Counted from the stretch's first letter, positions 22,284 to 34,049 are shown. The stretch is 64,000 nt of DNA from Schistocerca nitens (GCF_023898315.1 NC_064622.1:351521234-351585233), one strand, 5' to 3'. Numbers and translations are program-made. Notes: generated by a model not told the origin, from the letters alone.

Positions 22284-22826
22284 CTTCAGCAAACAGCTCC
22301 TCAGCAAACTCAGGCTCCTGAGCGCTTCTGCATTCCAATTGCAGTGAGCCATTGTCGAGCCAGGACTGCAGATACGCTGTCGACCATTCAGCAGACATGA
22401 ATACCTTCGAGACTGCAGCCCAGTGTTCTGGAATTAGTCACTGTGAGCTGCCGACCTCTCATCTGCTGATAAAAAGACTTGTTCCTCTGCCACCATCTCA
22501 CTCGAGGGGGAGGGGGAAGGAGGGGGGGGGGGCACACTGTGAAGCAGGTAGCTGCCCCATGACTTGTCCACAGAGAGACACTGGAGTCCAAGGCCTTCCT
22601 CTACTGAAGAGGCCAGGACATAACTCTACTCCACTATCAGAGCTGATGGTAGTGGAGCACAATCTTCAATGTCCGTGAGAGTGCCCAAATTAAAAGCATC
22701 ATCGAGATGTCAAGCATTGACGCCGTACGATTAACGACAGTTGTCAGCTGTGTCAGCTACCTTGCATGGCGCCACTCTTGCTGTGTTAGCAGCCGTGCCC
22801 TCGCCAACGGCCTCGAGAGTCTGCTG
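22284..22826. other. No gene recognised; G-run
   Basis: It contains an AGGGGGAGGGGGAAGGAGGG-type purine tract (22505-22531). Short frames on both strands have no recognised motif. Confidence 0.4.
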
Positions 22827-22889
22827 ACCGTAGCGGTCGCGCGGTTCCAGACTGTAGCGCCTAGAACCGCTCGGCCAGCCCGGCCGGCG
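22827..22889 (-). mobile_element. SINE, family A head fragment
   Basis: Only the first ~60 bp of the SINE head (GCCGGCCGGGCTGGCCGAGC on the minus strand) remain; box B and the tail are missing. Confidence 0.8.
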
Positions 22890-23433
22890 ACAAAGCTCGA
22901 TCTGCACCCGTAGCGGCACCATTCTTCTAACTAATAAATAAAATTGTGGTGCGAAAATAGCTGAAAAATGAAATGTTTGGTCTGAACGAAAAATTTAATC
23001 AACATCATGTAAAGGCATTCACAACCAGGCCTAAGGCACTCTCCTCTTTACGAAGTAGTGATGCTAATTGCAAATTTCTTTGATTAGAGAAGTAGCAGTC
23101 ACACACTCTTGTATCTGCCTTAACAATGACAACAACTACATAAACTCCGTTGTTATTGTCGTCTGTTTTTTTCCTTACATTGCACTTAAAGCGGGGTCCT
23201 GAATGAGAATAATTAAATCTTGGGATATTTGTATGGTGACTGTTATCAACAACGGTTTGCGTCAAGGCTGTTGCGTATCATCCTACTCTTTTAAAATGTG
23301 TGTAGCAAAAGTTCCAAATCAATGGAAAAGCTAATGCAGAGGAAAGGGTATAGATATGGGTGAAACCAGCTTGTACAAGCTGCAGTTTTCAGTCGATCAA
23401 GCTGTGACTGCCACCGTAAAAGGCGATCTAGAT
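22890..23433. other. No gene recognised
   Basis: AT-rich spacer up to the hAT element boundary. An 86-codon minus frame (23265-23005) has no motif. Confidence 0.4.
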
Positions 23434-23680
23434 CAGAGGTCTTCATATTACTAGAAAACGAGGGCCACATATCAAGTTTTGAACCTTAGTGGGAGCTAAG
23501 TGGCTATAACCAGATTTTCTCAGAAATTAAAGACGATATTCATTGTTGTTTTACATAAATAAATATTCAGTGAAAACCTGAAGTATAGTTCATTATTTTT
23601 AGCACACTTATGGAAATGTATGATATTTGTTTTTATAAACAAATTTTTTCAAAACGTAGCTGTGTTTTATAAGCAAAATA

Positions 23681-25122
23681 CACTGAAGAGCCAAAGAAAT
23701 TGATACAGCTGCATAATATCGTGTAGCGCCCCCGTGAGCTCGCAGAAGTGCCGCAACAGGAGATGGCATGGATTCGACTAATGTCTGAAGTAGTCCTGGA
23801 GAGAATTGACACCATGAATCCAACAGGGCTGTCCATAAATCCATAGAGTACGACGGGGTGGAGATCTCTTCTGAACAGACGTTACAAGGCATCCCAGATA
23901 TGCTCAATAATGTTCATGTCTTGGGAGTTAAGTGGCCAGCGGAAGTGTTAAAACTCAGAAGAGTGTTACTGGAGCCACTCTGTAGCAATTCTGGACGTGT
24001 GAGGTATCGCGTTCTCCTGCTGGAATTGCCCAAGTCCATTGGGATGCACAATGGACATGAATGGATACAGGTGATGAGACAGGATGCTTACGTACGTGTT
24101 ACCTGTCAGAGTCGTATCAAGACTTATCAGGGGTCCATATCCAACTGCACACACCCCACTTCACTACAGAGCCTCTACGGGCTTGATCAGTCGCCTGCTG
24201 ACATGTAGCGTCCATGGATTCATGGGATTGTCTCCATACCCATACACGTCCATCCACTCGATGCAATTTGAAACGAGACTCGTTCGACCAGGCAACATGT
24301 TTCCAGTCATTAACAGTCCGATATCGGTGTTGACGGGGCAGGCGAGGCGTAAAGCGAGTGGGCCTTCGGCTTCGAAAGCCGATATCGATGATGTTTCGTT
24401 GAATGGTTCGCACGCTGACACTTGTTGATGGCCCAGCATTCAAATCTGCAACAGTTTGCGGAAGGGTTACACTTCTGTCACGTTGAACGATTTTCTTCAG
24501 TCGTCGCTGGTCCTGTTCTTACTGGATCTTTTTCTGCCGAATCGATGTCGGAGATTTGATGATTTACCGGATTCCTGATATTCATCTACACACGTGAAAT
24601 GGTCGTACGGGGAAATCCCCATTTCGTTCCAACTTCGGAGCTGCTGTGTCCCATCGCTCGTGCGCCGACTGTAACACCACGTTCAAACTCACCTAACTCT
24701 TTATAACCTGCCATTGTAGCAGCAGCAACCGATCTAACAACTACGTCAGACACTTGTTGCCTACCGCAGCGCCAGATTGTACCTGTTTACATATCTCTTT
24801 AAAACAGGAAGTCCGCAGCTCGTGGTCTCGCGGTAGCGTCCTCGCTTCCCGAGCACGGGGCCCCGGGCTCGATCCCCGACCGGGTCAGGGATTTTCACCT
24901 TCCTCCAGATGACTGGGTGTTGTTGTGTCGTCTTCATCATCATCATTCATCCCCATTACGGTAGGAGGAAGGCAATGGCAAACCACCTCCAACAGGACAT
25001 TGCCTAGTACGGCGGTGCGGGTCTCCTGCATCGTTCCCCTACGCTCTGTCAAGGAGTATAGGACTTCATCATCATTTAATAGGAATACGCATGCCTATAC
25101 CAGTTTCTTTGGTGCTTCAGCG
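23681..25122 (-). mobile_element. Tc1-like transposon nested in the hAT element
   Basis: The left end CACTGAAGAGCCAAAGAAAT and the right end (reverse complement CGCTGAAGCACCAAAGAAAC) are inverted repeats with TA on both sides (23679-23680, 25123-25124). Minus-strand transposase remnants run from about 24450 to 23700: VSVRTIQRNI HTH end, HVAWSNESRFKLHR (first Asp altered to Asn: SNESRF), VWVWRQSHE and a degraded C-terminus. The near-right part is interrupted by a SINE. Stops and frameshifts make it dead. Confidence 0.9.
24811..25082 (+). mobile_element. SINE, family B head with tail Y, nested in the Tc1
   Basis: The family B head (CTCGTGGTCTCGCGGTAGCG, box B GGCTCGATCCCCG) is joined to a different body with CATCATCATTCATCCCCATT and GGCAATGGCAAACCACCTCC, ending CATCATCATTTAATAGG. 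A degenerate target duplication, AACAGGAA versus AATAGGAA, is plausible. It lies just inside the right end of the Tc1. Confidence 0.88.
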
Positions 25123-25189
25123 TATCTCGTAAATGTTCACCACTCAGGTTATTTCTGTGTTTAGACTATGTAAATTTCAGAATGCTCCT

Positions 25190-26560
25190 TCACACCAGCA
25201 GATTGTGTCAAATGTAGGTACCAGACTTCGTGCAAATTATTTTACCTTGTGATAATTTTCTTCCGGAAAAACTTGTAAAGCGGTACAAAGCTTACTTCTT
25301 TGAACTTGTCCTTCATGCTGTCATCAGTTTGCAGATAATGATTTCCACTTCATAAGCGAACAGCATCTGCAGAATTTTCACTTCTTTGGAATGTACATCT
25401 AAATCCAACAATCTGGAAGAGAACTCTTTCTTCTGGTCACCAAAAAAGTTCACTGCAAACAAGAGTTGAAATCTTGAACCATGCTCACCCTTCAACGAGT
25501 GGCAGTTGGTGAATTGTGAGAAAATTTTCTGTCGGATGTTGCGTTCGAAAAAGAGTTTCTGTTCGGAAGCTTTATGTGTAAAGCCCCGCGTGAAGTTTGC
25601 TTTTCAGTACATTCAAATGGATAGCAACATCTGCTAGGAAACTAGTTAACATAGCAAACCTTCCCGACAGTTTTTCTCATTCTGCAATATTTACAGCTTT
25701 GTTCTCAAAGAAAAAGCTTACAGAATTTCACTATAGGTTAATCAACTGACTGCCGTGTTTTATGGGAGATCACTTGACAAAAATTCTATCCCTTCTAGGA
25801 AACACTTGAACTGACTGTATTTCAATCTATGACCTGGAATGAAATCGACAACAGAAACTACAGGCTTCATACCACAGGACATATCCGGTTAATCATTGAC
25901 GTTGCACAAAATGATTCTTGATTAATAACGCAGTACACTGTTAAGGGTTTGGTATTACCTCTGGCTCCACATTCTGAGGTTAGTCTTCTTACGAAACCTG
26001 CATATTTGTTACACATATTTCTTCCCGAATCTGTTGTAACATATTTCAGCCGAAATAGAGGTTCTGTTTTCCAGTTAGAAAGATATCCGCACCATTGCTG
26101 TAGCATTTAGGAAAATCAGATCTGCTAGTTCTTCAGTAATTTCGAAGTCTGTGCTAATATCTAGAAAAAAAAACGCCTTGAGTAGTATCAGGCATGCCTG
26201 TAAAGTCGTTGAAGGCTATTGAGCACTAAGCAACCTTAGATGCCGTTTCTTGTAACTAATTTGGTAAATTACAAGGAATACCTTCGGCTTGACACTCCAC
26301 TATATACGTTGAAAAAATATTTGCTTTACATTGTTTTGTCAGGAAAGAGATGTTAAGGTGTAATTAAAATGCACCTCTTCGAGTAATCACCCCACTGTCA
26401 ATGAATGGCTTGCACTACTTTCCTGAACACGTTTGTTGCAAACAAAGTCCACGTTCCAGTACCTCCTTGTCCTTGAATTTATCAAGCTGCGTGCCCCTGT
26501 TTTTCTCTTTTCAGTTTCAAAGGACATATTGCAGTCTCATTCGAAAGAAAGGAAACTTGA
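25190..26560 (-). pseudogene. hAT-type transposase relic (GTF2IRD2/ZBED-like)
   Basis: Minus-strand pieces in order: an N-terminal KRKTGARSL / YWNVDFVCNK segment near 26520 (zinc-finger region), TDFEITEELADLIFLNATA near 26150-26100, VTTDSGRNMCNKYAGFV (conserved Asp-Gly block of the core, about 26020), VYCVINQESFCA (the H-C-I-x-H-Q position, with His changed to Tyr-Cys-Val-Ile-Asn), then FLADVAIHLNVLKSKL and a 60-codon open piece (25495-25313). Multiple stops separate them. Identification as a GTF2IRD2/EPM2AIP1-like hAT rests on remembered family patterns. Confidence 0.78.
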
Positions 26561-26889
26561 AATAAGAACATGGTAGACACGGCCAGGAAGTCAGTCAGCT
26601 GCAGGCAGAGCGCTCCTATTGGCATCACTGTTATTTATGAACAAGCGGAGACAATGATAATAGCGGTAAAAATCGCGCGCTACTTTAAAGAAACTTTCGT
26701 TCAAGTGTGGGCCGAATTAAATCCCTTGGTGAGTCGGCTGCGGCCCGCAGGTCACATTTGGGAGACCCCGGTCTAGAGTACACGGCATGAAAAGCATTGG
26801 GCTTAGAACTTTAAACCAGAAACATGCCTTCCAATTCGAACAGTACTATCCAGCATCCAAGTCGATCGAGTGGACATTGCAACTTGTGG

Positions 26890-27480
26890 TACTTACACAT
26901 ACGTAGAAGTAGATAGTACCTACGACAGATTAATATTGCCGGTAAAGATGATCAAGAAATTACAAAAAGGAATAACTCATATTAGATGACTGACTTATTG
27001 TTAATACGGAATCCTCTGGAATAGGGAAGCATGAAAGAAGCGGAAGTATATTATCCATTAAACTCGATTGAAAAGTTTCTTTGTGCGTGAGTGAAGGCAT
27101 GGAGAGTTGCAGAGAATAAGAGGAAGTTAGAAGCCACTTAAATGGACGTGTTCAGACGGTCATTGGGAATACCCAGAAGAGAGAGTAGAAATGTCAACAA
27201 CTAACATCAAACAGAAACAATTAATACGGCATGGTCACGTCTAGCGGATAGAGGAATCGATGTTTCATAAGAAGACCTTTTAATACAATCGGACCATAAA
27301 AATCATGGAAGCCTGTGGAAAACATGGTGAGAGGGTACTGTAAAGACAACAAGATCAACAGATTTAAGAGAAAATAAATAGGTCGACAGAGAATCATGAA
27401 AACTTGGCACCGAACAACGCCGGTAGGTCTTTTAAAAGAGGTATAATAATTGTAATAATAACTGTATTCGGCTTGGAGCT
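26890..27480 (+). pseudogene. Non-LTR retrotransposon, C-terminal remnant
   Basis: The plus-strand reading ENKRKLEAT, MDVFRRSLGIPRRESRN and IQSDHKNHGSL corresponds to the post-RT C-terminal tail of insect RTE/jockey-type LINE proteins, which carries E(T)NKRKLEAxEMDFxRRSxxIxRxD. RT motifs are missing upstream. It ends in ATAATAATTGTAATAATAAC at about 27446-27465, compatible with a LINE 3' tail. Heavily decayed. Confidence 0.6.
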
Positions 27481-28055
27481 GTATATGGTGAAGATCTTGA
27501 AGTAATGCTTCTACAATATGTCTATTTTGCCATAAGTGCTAACGACAGCTGCTTTTCTCCGATGTCTCGAGAAGATACTGTACGTCGTTAAGGACATGGC
27601 CCTCCACATGCCGCTGGGTGACAGGAAAAGTGTACACTTTCACTAGACTCATCAGGCTACAGCGAAAGCTGTGTTTCCTCTGCGCGAGTATGGAACAGTC
27701 ACGTAAACGACCGGGCATTACTGCAAACAGTAGAAGAACAATGAAATACCAAATCCCAGGAATTTAACTCGGGCCACACTGTGAAGAACATTTCGAGGGT
27801 GATTTAAGATGTTTCTCCAACACCTCAGAGTGAGATGTTTGAGGAAAGAGCGCTTTTTTTATTTGCTAGTAATTTAGGAATTCACTTTTCTTTTTGGAAA
27901 ATTTGGTTTTGAACTGCATTGTTCAAAAACCAAAAATTTACTTAAGTGGCCTCCACTATCTTAACTTACGCCGTTGTTAGCAATTTAGGGCAAGGGTAGT
28001 AATGTCCCTGATTACTGTTGCAAATAGGCACGTTAAAACTAGGTCGTAGTAAACG
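27481..28055. other. No gene recognised
   Basis: AT-rich spacer between a LINE remnant and a mariner; no motif seen. Confidence 0.45.
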
Positions 28056-28726
28056 TAAGAGACTATCAAAAAGTTTCCGTTTGAGTGCGTTGCCGCAGCG
28101 TTTAGGGAAAATAGAGCGACTCCAATGCGCGTATATAAGCACCGACATATAGGCTATTTCCTACATACTTGCGGTAAATGCGCAAACGTGAATCATGGCG
28201 ACGTTATTACCAAATGCATCCAAACAGGACCAACGTGCTGAAATTCTTTTCTTGACAGCTGAGGGACAAACGTTGGTAGACATCCATCGGAGAATGAAGA
28301 ATGTTGCATGGGTAGCATGTTTGTCGAAAACCACCGTTGTGGAATGGTGCGTCAACTATCGTGCTGGTCGCAGTGTGCCACAAAACGCTGGTCAATCTGA
28401 GAGGGAGAGAGAAGCTAGTCCAACCCAAGTGGGAGACATGGGAATAGCCGCCCTATAGTTCTGACCTCTCCACCATGCGATTATCACATCTTCGGTCCCT
28501 TCAAAATATACCTTGAAGGGCGAACTATTCCTGTCAGACGAGGATGTGCAGCAGGCAGTTACGGAATTCTCCGTGCAGCAAGACACGGTGTTTTGCCAAA
28601 CGGCTATATTCAACCTGGTACATCGGTGAGATGATTGCCTCAATGCTCACTGCGATTTTAGCTAATTGGCATTCCTATTCGCGTCTGTACGGCCTTGGAA
28701 CGTAAATGTTTTGATCGCCCCTTATA
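28056..28726 (+). mobile_element. Mariner-like element, internally deleted, 671 bp
   Basis: The right end (reverse complement TATAAGGGGCGATCAAAACA) pairs with the left end TAAGAGACTATCAAAAAGTT. The plus strand encodes MATLLPNASKQDQRAEI, the HTH segment with ECVN-type WCVNYRAGR (28195-28458), then jumps to the C-terminal region (FGPFKIYLEG, DEDVQQAV). The catalytic middle is missing. It has a different deletion from its relative at 11520-12189 but almost the same final length. Confidence 0.9.
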
Positions 28727-29068
28727 CTTAATCGTGTATCAAAAGACGTCCAAAATTTAAATGTATTAACTTAAAGAAAAGCAGCAAGTCAAGTCGACGC
28801 AACGATGTGGAGGTACTAGTTACCTTATGGACACAGTTTTTTATTCACCCGCTTTGAATCAGCTACCCTCTACCCTGAACAATATGGCTGTTATCAAACA
28901 TGGAAGTAAGCTATTCTGGAGGACAGAAAAATCAGAGAACTGCATTTGCTCTCAGGTGGAGAATACTCTATGACTAACAATAACAACTATCAACACTCAA
29001 TAACCGTTCAAATTATCATAAAAAATACAACAAAAGTCAAGAATGATGAGGTGTCGGCCGTTACGAAA
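28727..29068. other. No feature recognised
   Basis: AT-rich spacer with no motif. Confidence 0.4.
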
Positions 29069-29293
29069 TCACTTTGCTGTCTTGACATCAGCAACTGAAT
29101 CGCTTTCTTCAAACTTTCCAATTACCCGTCGAATTCTCGATGAATCAGCTCCGTTTTGCCGACCGAAAATTATACGCACATTATGGAGAGTACCTAAAGA
29201 TCTTTCCCCGTATTTGTAATACCTCTTAACGATGAAAACACCATGCATTTTGAGTGACCACAATGTCTCTAGATGACAAATAAACATTAGCAC
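29069..29293 (-). pseudogene. Mariner/IS630-type transposase N-terminal HTH fragment
   Basis: A 74-codon minus-strand frame contains VFIVKRYYKYGERS, FGRQNGADSSRIRRVIGKFEE and SDSVADVK. This is the helix-turn-helix and linker of transposases related to those at 44.2 and 55.0 kb (pattern YY..G.S....R..FGR.N.P....IRR.I.KFE..GSV.D.K). No catalytic domain is adjacent. Confidence 0.72.
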
Positions 29294-29379
29294 TCTTTGT
29301 CAACCGATTGGAACGAAAATGCCGTGAAAGTTAAAGCGTGCATTCGTATTGAAATTCCTTGTACCAAGAGCTGTTTTCG

Positions 29380-29745
29380 CCCGAGGCAATTACCTTCATA
29401 CTACATGTAGGCATACAGGAAAGCAGGATGTGCGTCGTCGAGTTGGAACCTGGAAAACTTTCTCAGTCGGTCTCGCACAGAATGCGGCTAGCCAGCAGAA
29501 GGAGGCGACTTGCAGTATTGGCGTGGTGACCGGCAGCGGCAGGGAGAAGGCCGCAGTTTCCGTTGGGTCGCGTGTCCGACTCGACGCAAGGCGGTCAGGG
29601 CTCTACAGGCGGCGGAGAAAATGCCAGACAGGACTTTGGCTCTGCAAGAGGCTCACAGCTAGCAGTACGCCACGCCGGCAGGATCCTGACAACTTCTCTC
29701 GCCATTCGTTCGGTGGTAACTGGAAATGAAAGCACAAAGGAAGAT
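29380..29745 (+). other. GC-rich block with a 126-codon open frame, unassigned
   Basis: The frame at 29349-29729 is rich in Arg, Gly and Ser and overlaps a second plus frame at 29563-29748. CpG is frequent compared with the AT-rich flanks. No TATA box, splice signals or recognised domain were seen. It could be an unmethylated regulatory block or a young GC-rich repeat. Confidence 0.3.
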
Positions 29746-29754
29746 TAAGATTAC

Positions 29755-29893
29755 GATTAGTGTTGCGTCGACGACAAAGTCATTAGAGACGGAGCACTAG
29801 CTCGTGCAGGAGAAGAAACAAGCCGTGTCAAGTCAAAAAAACCATCCCAACATTTGATTTAAGTGACTTAGGTAAACCACGGAAACCAATTAA
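29755..29893 (-). mobile_element. SINE fragment related to family D
   Basis: TGCGTCGACGACAAAGTCAT and GACGGAGCACTAGCTCGTGC precede AACCATCCCAACATTTG and a GACTTAGGTAAACCACGGAA block that match the body of family D in diverged form. The tRNA head is missing. Confidence 0.6.
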
Positions 29894-29894
29894 A

Positions 29895-30088
29895 CGCATC
29901 TCGGAATGACCGTGCGGTTTGAGGCACCATGTCACCGATTGTGCGGCCCCTCCCGCCGGAGGTTCGAGTCCTCCCTCGGGCATGGGTGTGTGTGTGTTAG
30001 CATAAGTTAGTTTAAGTAGTGTGTAAGTCTAGGGAACGATGACCTCAGCAGTTTGGTCCCTTAAGAATTCACACACATTTAAACATTT
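29895..30088 (+). mobile_element. SINE, family C
   Basis: A diverged tRNA-like head (box B GGTTCGAGTCC) with a TTAGTTTAAGTAGTGTGTAAG body and a CACACATTTAAACATTT end. Target duplications AAACCAATTAAA lie at 29883-29894 and 30089-30100. Confidence 0.93.
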
Positions 30089-30100
30089 AAACCAATTAAA

Positions 30101-30673
30101 AATATCCTCCCCCTGTGCGAGAATTACATGATGTGTACGACTGCAGGTTATAAAGCGTGGACGACAACGTATGGAGGTTTGGGTCTGTCGTGAGTCATGC
30201 GCGGATTTCCACAGAGACTAAGGTGATCGCTCGCGTAAAGCGGAAAATCAGGGTAAGAGTCCCGATATAGCACAGATTTTCATAACCATCATTCCATTAC
30301 ATAGCTGATGGTTGTCCATATTCGCCATTTCCAATTTATTTAATGTATTTCATGGCGGCTGTCGTCGCTGCAGTGTTTAACCAACACAGGCACTGCAATA
30401 TCCGGTTAAATAGAACTTTATTTCTCCACTAGAAACTTTTTCTCGATTAATTTTTCCTGTGGTTGTCTTGTGTAATATACGTTTCTACAATCAGATTTCT
30501 TTTTCTTGCTATACTACACCCATCCAAAAATTTTTATGCAACTCTTCATTTTTGTTTGTATTACTTGCCACCACTTTCGTCTTTCTCGATGTTCAGCTCT
30601 ATGCGAAGTAGACAGTCTAGCAGTTTTAAATAGATTTAAACAGCTGTATGATTTTGTCGATTTCATAAATGCA
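30101..30673. other. No gene recognised
   Basis: AT-rich. A 67-codon plus frame (30506-30709) is hydrophobic at the start but runs into the Tc1 end; I do not support it as a gene. Confidence 0.4.
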
Positions 30674-32021
30674 TTGACGAAAAATATCGTAACACCAAAA
30701 TGTAATTAACGTAGAGTAATGAAATTTCAAGATTCATTTATCTAGATAACATATTTAAGTGTTGAACATTGCAAGATAATACGTTAATTTAAGCCACTAC
30801 AAATGTGAAATGCTGGTTCATTAACAACCGGTGTAGGCGCCAGAATGTTGAATGCAAACTTGCAAACGTGCATGCATTGTGCTGTACAAGTGCCGGATGT
30901 CAGTTTGTGGGATGGAGTTCCATTCCTATTTCACTTGGTTTGTCAATCTAGGGATCGTTAATGCTGGTTGTGGATGGCACTGGAATTGTCACCAGATGAT
31001 GTCTCATACGTGCTCGATTATAGACAGATATGGTGATCCAGCAGGCCAAGGCAACATACCGACACTCTGTGGAGTATGATGGGTTACAACAGCGGTATGT
31101 GGGCGAGTATTATCGTGTTGTAACCCCCCCCCCTCCCCTGGAATACTGTTCATGAATGACAGCACAACAGATCGAATCACCAGACTGACAACAAAATAGC
31201 AGTCAGTGTGCGTGGTATGACCACGAGAGGGCTCCTGCTATCATACGAAATCGAATCTTGGACCATAGCTCCTGGGATAAGCGCAGTGTGACCAGCACGC
31301 ATACAGGTTGGTTTCACACCCTCAATTGGCCTCCTTCTAACCAACACACGGCCGTCACTGGCACCGAGGCAGAACCAGTTTTCATCATAAAACACAACAG
31401 GCCTCCGCCCTGCCCTCCAATGAACTCTCGCTTGACACCTTTGAACTCGCAAATGGCGATGGTTTGGGATCAGTGGAACGCACACTACAGGGGGACTGGT
31501 TTGAAGTTATTCATGTAACAATTCGTTGTGTCCCAGCGGCGCCGCACCGCTACTCAAATTGCAACTGAAGATGCACCACAGTCATACACCGATCACGATG
31601 ATCTTTCTAGTGCCACGTTGCCCTCTGGAGCCCGGTATTTTTGCTACCACTGCTACCGGCAAATCATGTACAGTGGCTACATTCCAACCAAGTCCTTCTG
31701 CCATATTGCAGAAGGAACATCCTGCTTCTCGTAGCACAATTACACGAACTTAGTCAAATCACTGAGGTGTTGACAATGGCGTCTCTGTCACCTTAAACGC
31801 ATACCTGACTGATATCAACTCACCATGTTCAGTCTCCAAGGTAACCAACATTCACGACCGTTACAGTGTGTATTTAAAGCAAACTTGATTTGCATCCTCA
31901 ACTCTTATGTGACTGTCGTGAAATTTTAATAGACGTCATCTTTGAGATGTAGAAACACGCCTACCAACTTCCCTTTACGGCGCACAACTCCTTCTTAGTG
32001 TTGTGATTTCTTTACCGTCAG
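30674..32021 (-). mobile_element. Tc1-like transposon with decayed transposase
   Basis: The left end TTGACGAAAAATATCGTAAC and the right end (reverse complement CTGACGGTAAAGAAATCACA) are imperfect inverted repeats; both continue AACACYAA. On the minus strand, 31485-31177 gives RPVVFYDENWFCLG (first Asp: YDENWF), DGRVLVRRR and DSISYDSRSPLV. Another frame further down (about 31120-30960) gives QHDNTRPHTAVV (second Asp) and SIIEHVDIIWWQ (third region). The gene has at least two frame changes and stops. Confidence 0.85.
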
Positions 32022-32559
32022 AGTATTTAAAAACTAATCAAATTATTGAAGTATTAGTGACGCTACGACGTGCTTTACAATATTTTAAATCTACTTTTCG
32101 ACCAGTACTTGTATGCTGCATGCAAAACTTAACACTGACATCTCTTTTCCTTGCACTTGTATCATTCTGCTGACATTGTCTTTCACTCCATCCTATATCT
32201 CTTTATCACTAAGGTGCATCTTTGCCTTACACCTTTATTAAGACGAAATGGTCATTTTTCATTTTCCACTTTTGCTACTGTCTTTTGTTTTTGTTTATGA
32301 ACCTACAGTCTCCGTATTTATTACCATTCTTCTCAGAGTTACAAACATATGATTTTAAATAGTTGAAGGCTTGTTATAGATCCACAAATGTGACCAACAT
32401 CGCCGATACGATGACAAGTTTGTCTCATGGAGAATCAAACCAATGCGTAGTTGCACGATGTTGGATGAATCCTTCAACATGGAGCAGCAGCTTCTCGTGA
32501 GAATTGCGAATGGTACTGTCTCGTAATAGCGTTACTTAACGCTTACCTGTGACAAAAAT

Positions 32560-33055
32560 ACACTGCGCAACAGAATTAAGAATCACTTTTCCGTCACTCC
32601 GTAATTGTCTCCCATTGCAACGCGTCAGTTTGAAATTTTGCTCAAAGGTGTCTGCAACCTTCATCTGTAGCGGTGCAAACAAAGAAGTGGCGCCGTGCGA
32701 CGGCAACCTCCGGCTAGGCAACGCTTCAAACAGCTAGCTGTCGACACATGCGAAAAAAAGGCCACAGCTCAGAAGTTCATGCGAGGTGTAAAGTGGGTTA
32801 ATGATTTTACATTGGCACAAAATTTCACCAAAATTCTGCCCAAGGCCACCGTGCACGTGTCAGACGATGGGAGGTCGTCACATCCCCTCTTACCCACATT
32901 TCACTCCTTCTTTTGACGCCTCTGCGATTGAAGTCAGAACTGCGGCACCCAGAGTTGAAATCACGCGATTTTCGTATGAGTGGCCGAGGAAAATATTGCT
33001 GACGCACTGCCGCTCAGAATCAACTCGAAAATATATCAGGGAGCGGCATAAAGGG
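32560..33055 (+). repeat. Dispersed repeat, related to 21320-21765
   Basis: It begins CACTGCGCAACAGAATTAA at 32571. It shares TCAGTTTGAAATTTTGCTC-type blocks and GAAATCACGCGATTT with the inverted relative. No transposase coding, so probably a non-autonomous element of about 0.5 kb. Confidence 0.7.
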
Positions 33056-33429
33056 CGCTAGCGAGCTCACTGAACGTGATCTCACGTCTTTGGAATGCAG
33101 TGCGACAGCAATTTTTGCTCTGATGCATAGGGTGTAACTACTAGCGGCCGTTCAAAACCTTTCGACGACATTTGAAAGTGATATGAAGCAGAAAAGTGTT
33201 TTTATACTTTTTCATCCCATATTTTTCGCACTCTCCTGTGGCATGATGAAGTCAAGTTCGACATTGACAAATGCGTCAACAAAATGACAATGTGTCCCTC
33301 TAAGAACACCCAGTTCGCTGACACCCTCAATGCTACTCTTTCACCTATGCTGAACACTTTGAAAATGTGCATGTCAGATACTTTTGCATCAATTCAGCCT
33401 AGCAGCTACTCTGGCGCTTGAGTGTCAGC
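33056..33429. other. No feature recognised
   Basis: No motif or repeat structure recognised. Confidence 0.4.
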
Positions 33430-33697
33430 AACCCTTTCTACATCCCTAAGTAAGGTTTGCGTTCCTTCCGTTAAGTAAAAGGCGGGCCTCCTCTTTCCAC
33501 AGGATGTGCGACAGCCAATCCACATTATTGCATCGCGTAAGGTTCGCCATAATTGACTTACACAACCCTTTCTACATCCCTAAGTAAGGTTTGCGTTCCT
33601 TCCGTTAAGTAAAAGGCGGGCCTCCTCTTTCCACAGGATGTGCGACAGCCAATCCACATTGTTGCATCGCGTAAGGTTCGCCATAATTGACTTACAC
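33430..33697 (+). repeat. Two-copy 134-bp tandem duplication
   Basis: 33430-33563 and 33564-33697 are identical apart from one base (CATTATTGC versus CATTGTTGC). Each starts AACCCTTTCTACATCCCTAA. Such high identity implies a very recent duplication. Confidence 0.95.
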
Positions 33698-33728
33698 AAA
33701 TTCTCTATTTGTACAGTCGCTTTTACGG
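33661..33728 (+). repeat. Direct repeat of 68 bp, also at 35387-35454
   Basis: TGTTGCATCGCGTAAGG through CAGTCGCTTTTACG occurs at both places in the same orientation, with different flanks. It overlaps the second tandem unit above. Confidence 0.92.
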
Positions 33729-34049
33729 TGGATTTCATCTTTTGTACTATTAGGATGACATATGAGAAATGATCATAAGGCCCACTTGGTCTTGAAATGT
33801 ATACTCACCACTCCCCACATGAAAAAGCTGCAGTAAGAGTGCACTAAGTGAGCTCGAGCAGACTTCAGCGTACGTTTGTGTGTTCTGCTTCACGTACGTG
33901 GTTCCAGAGGAAGTCGTTTTCATTTTAAGTGAGAAGATGATCATCAGTTCCTCTACATTCCTAGTTCACAGACTGAACAATACGCTTTTAATTCTGTTGC
34001 TGTTACAAAGTTTTACAGGGTTGACAAACGTCAGATACAGGAAGCCTAA

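Larger units (their letters stand above)
23434..26771 (-). mobile_element. hAT transposon relic, about 3.3 kb, carrying nested insertions
   Basis: The left end CAGAGGTCTTCAT and the right end (reverse complement CCGGGGTCTCCCA) are short imperfect inverted repeats. TCTAGA flanks the element on both sides (23427-23432 and 26772-26777) within an expected 8-bp duplication. The interior on the minus strand carries hAT transposase remnants, and a Tc1 element sits at 23681-25122. Boundaries are good to a base or two. Confidence 0.75.
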
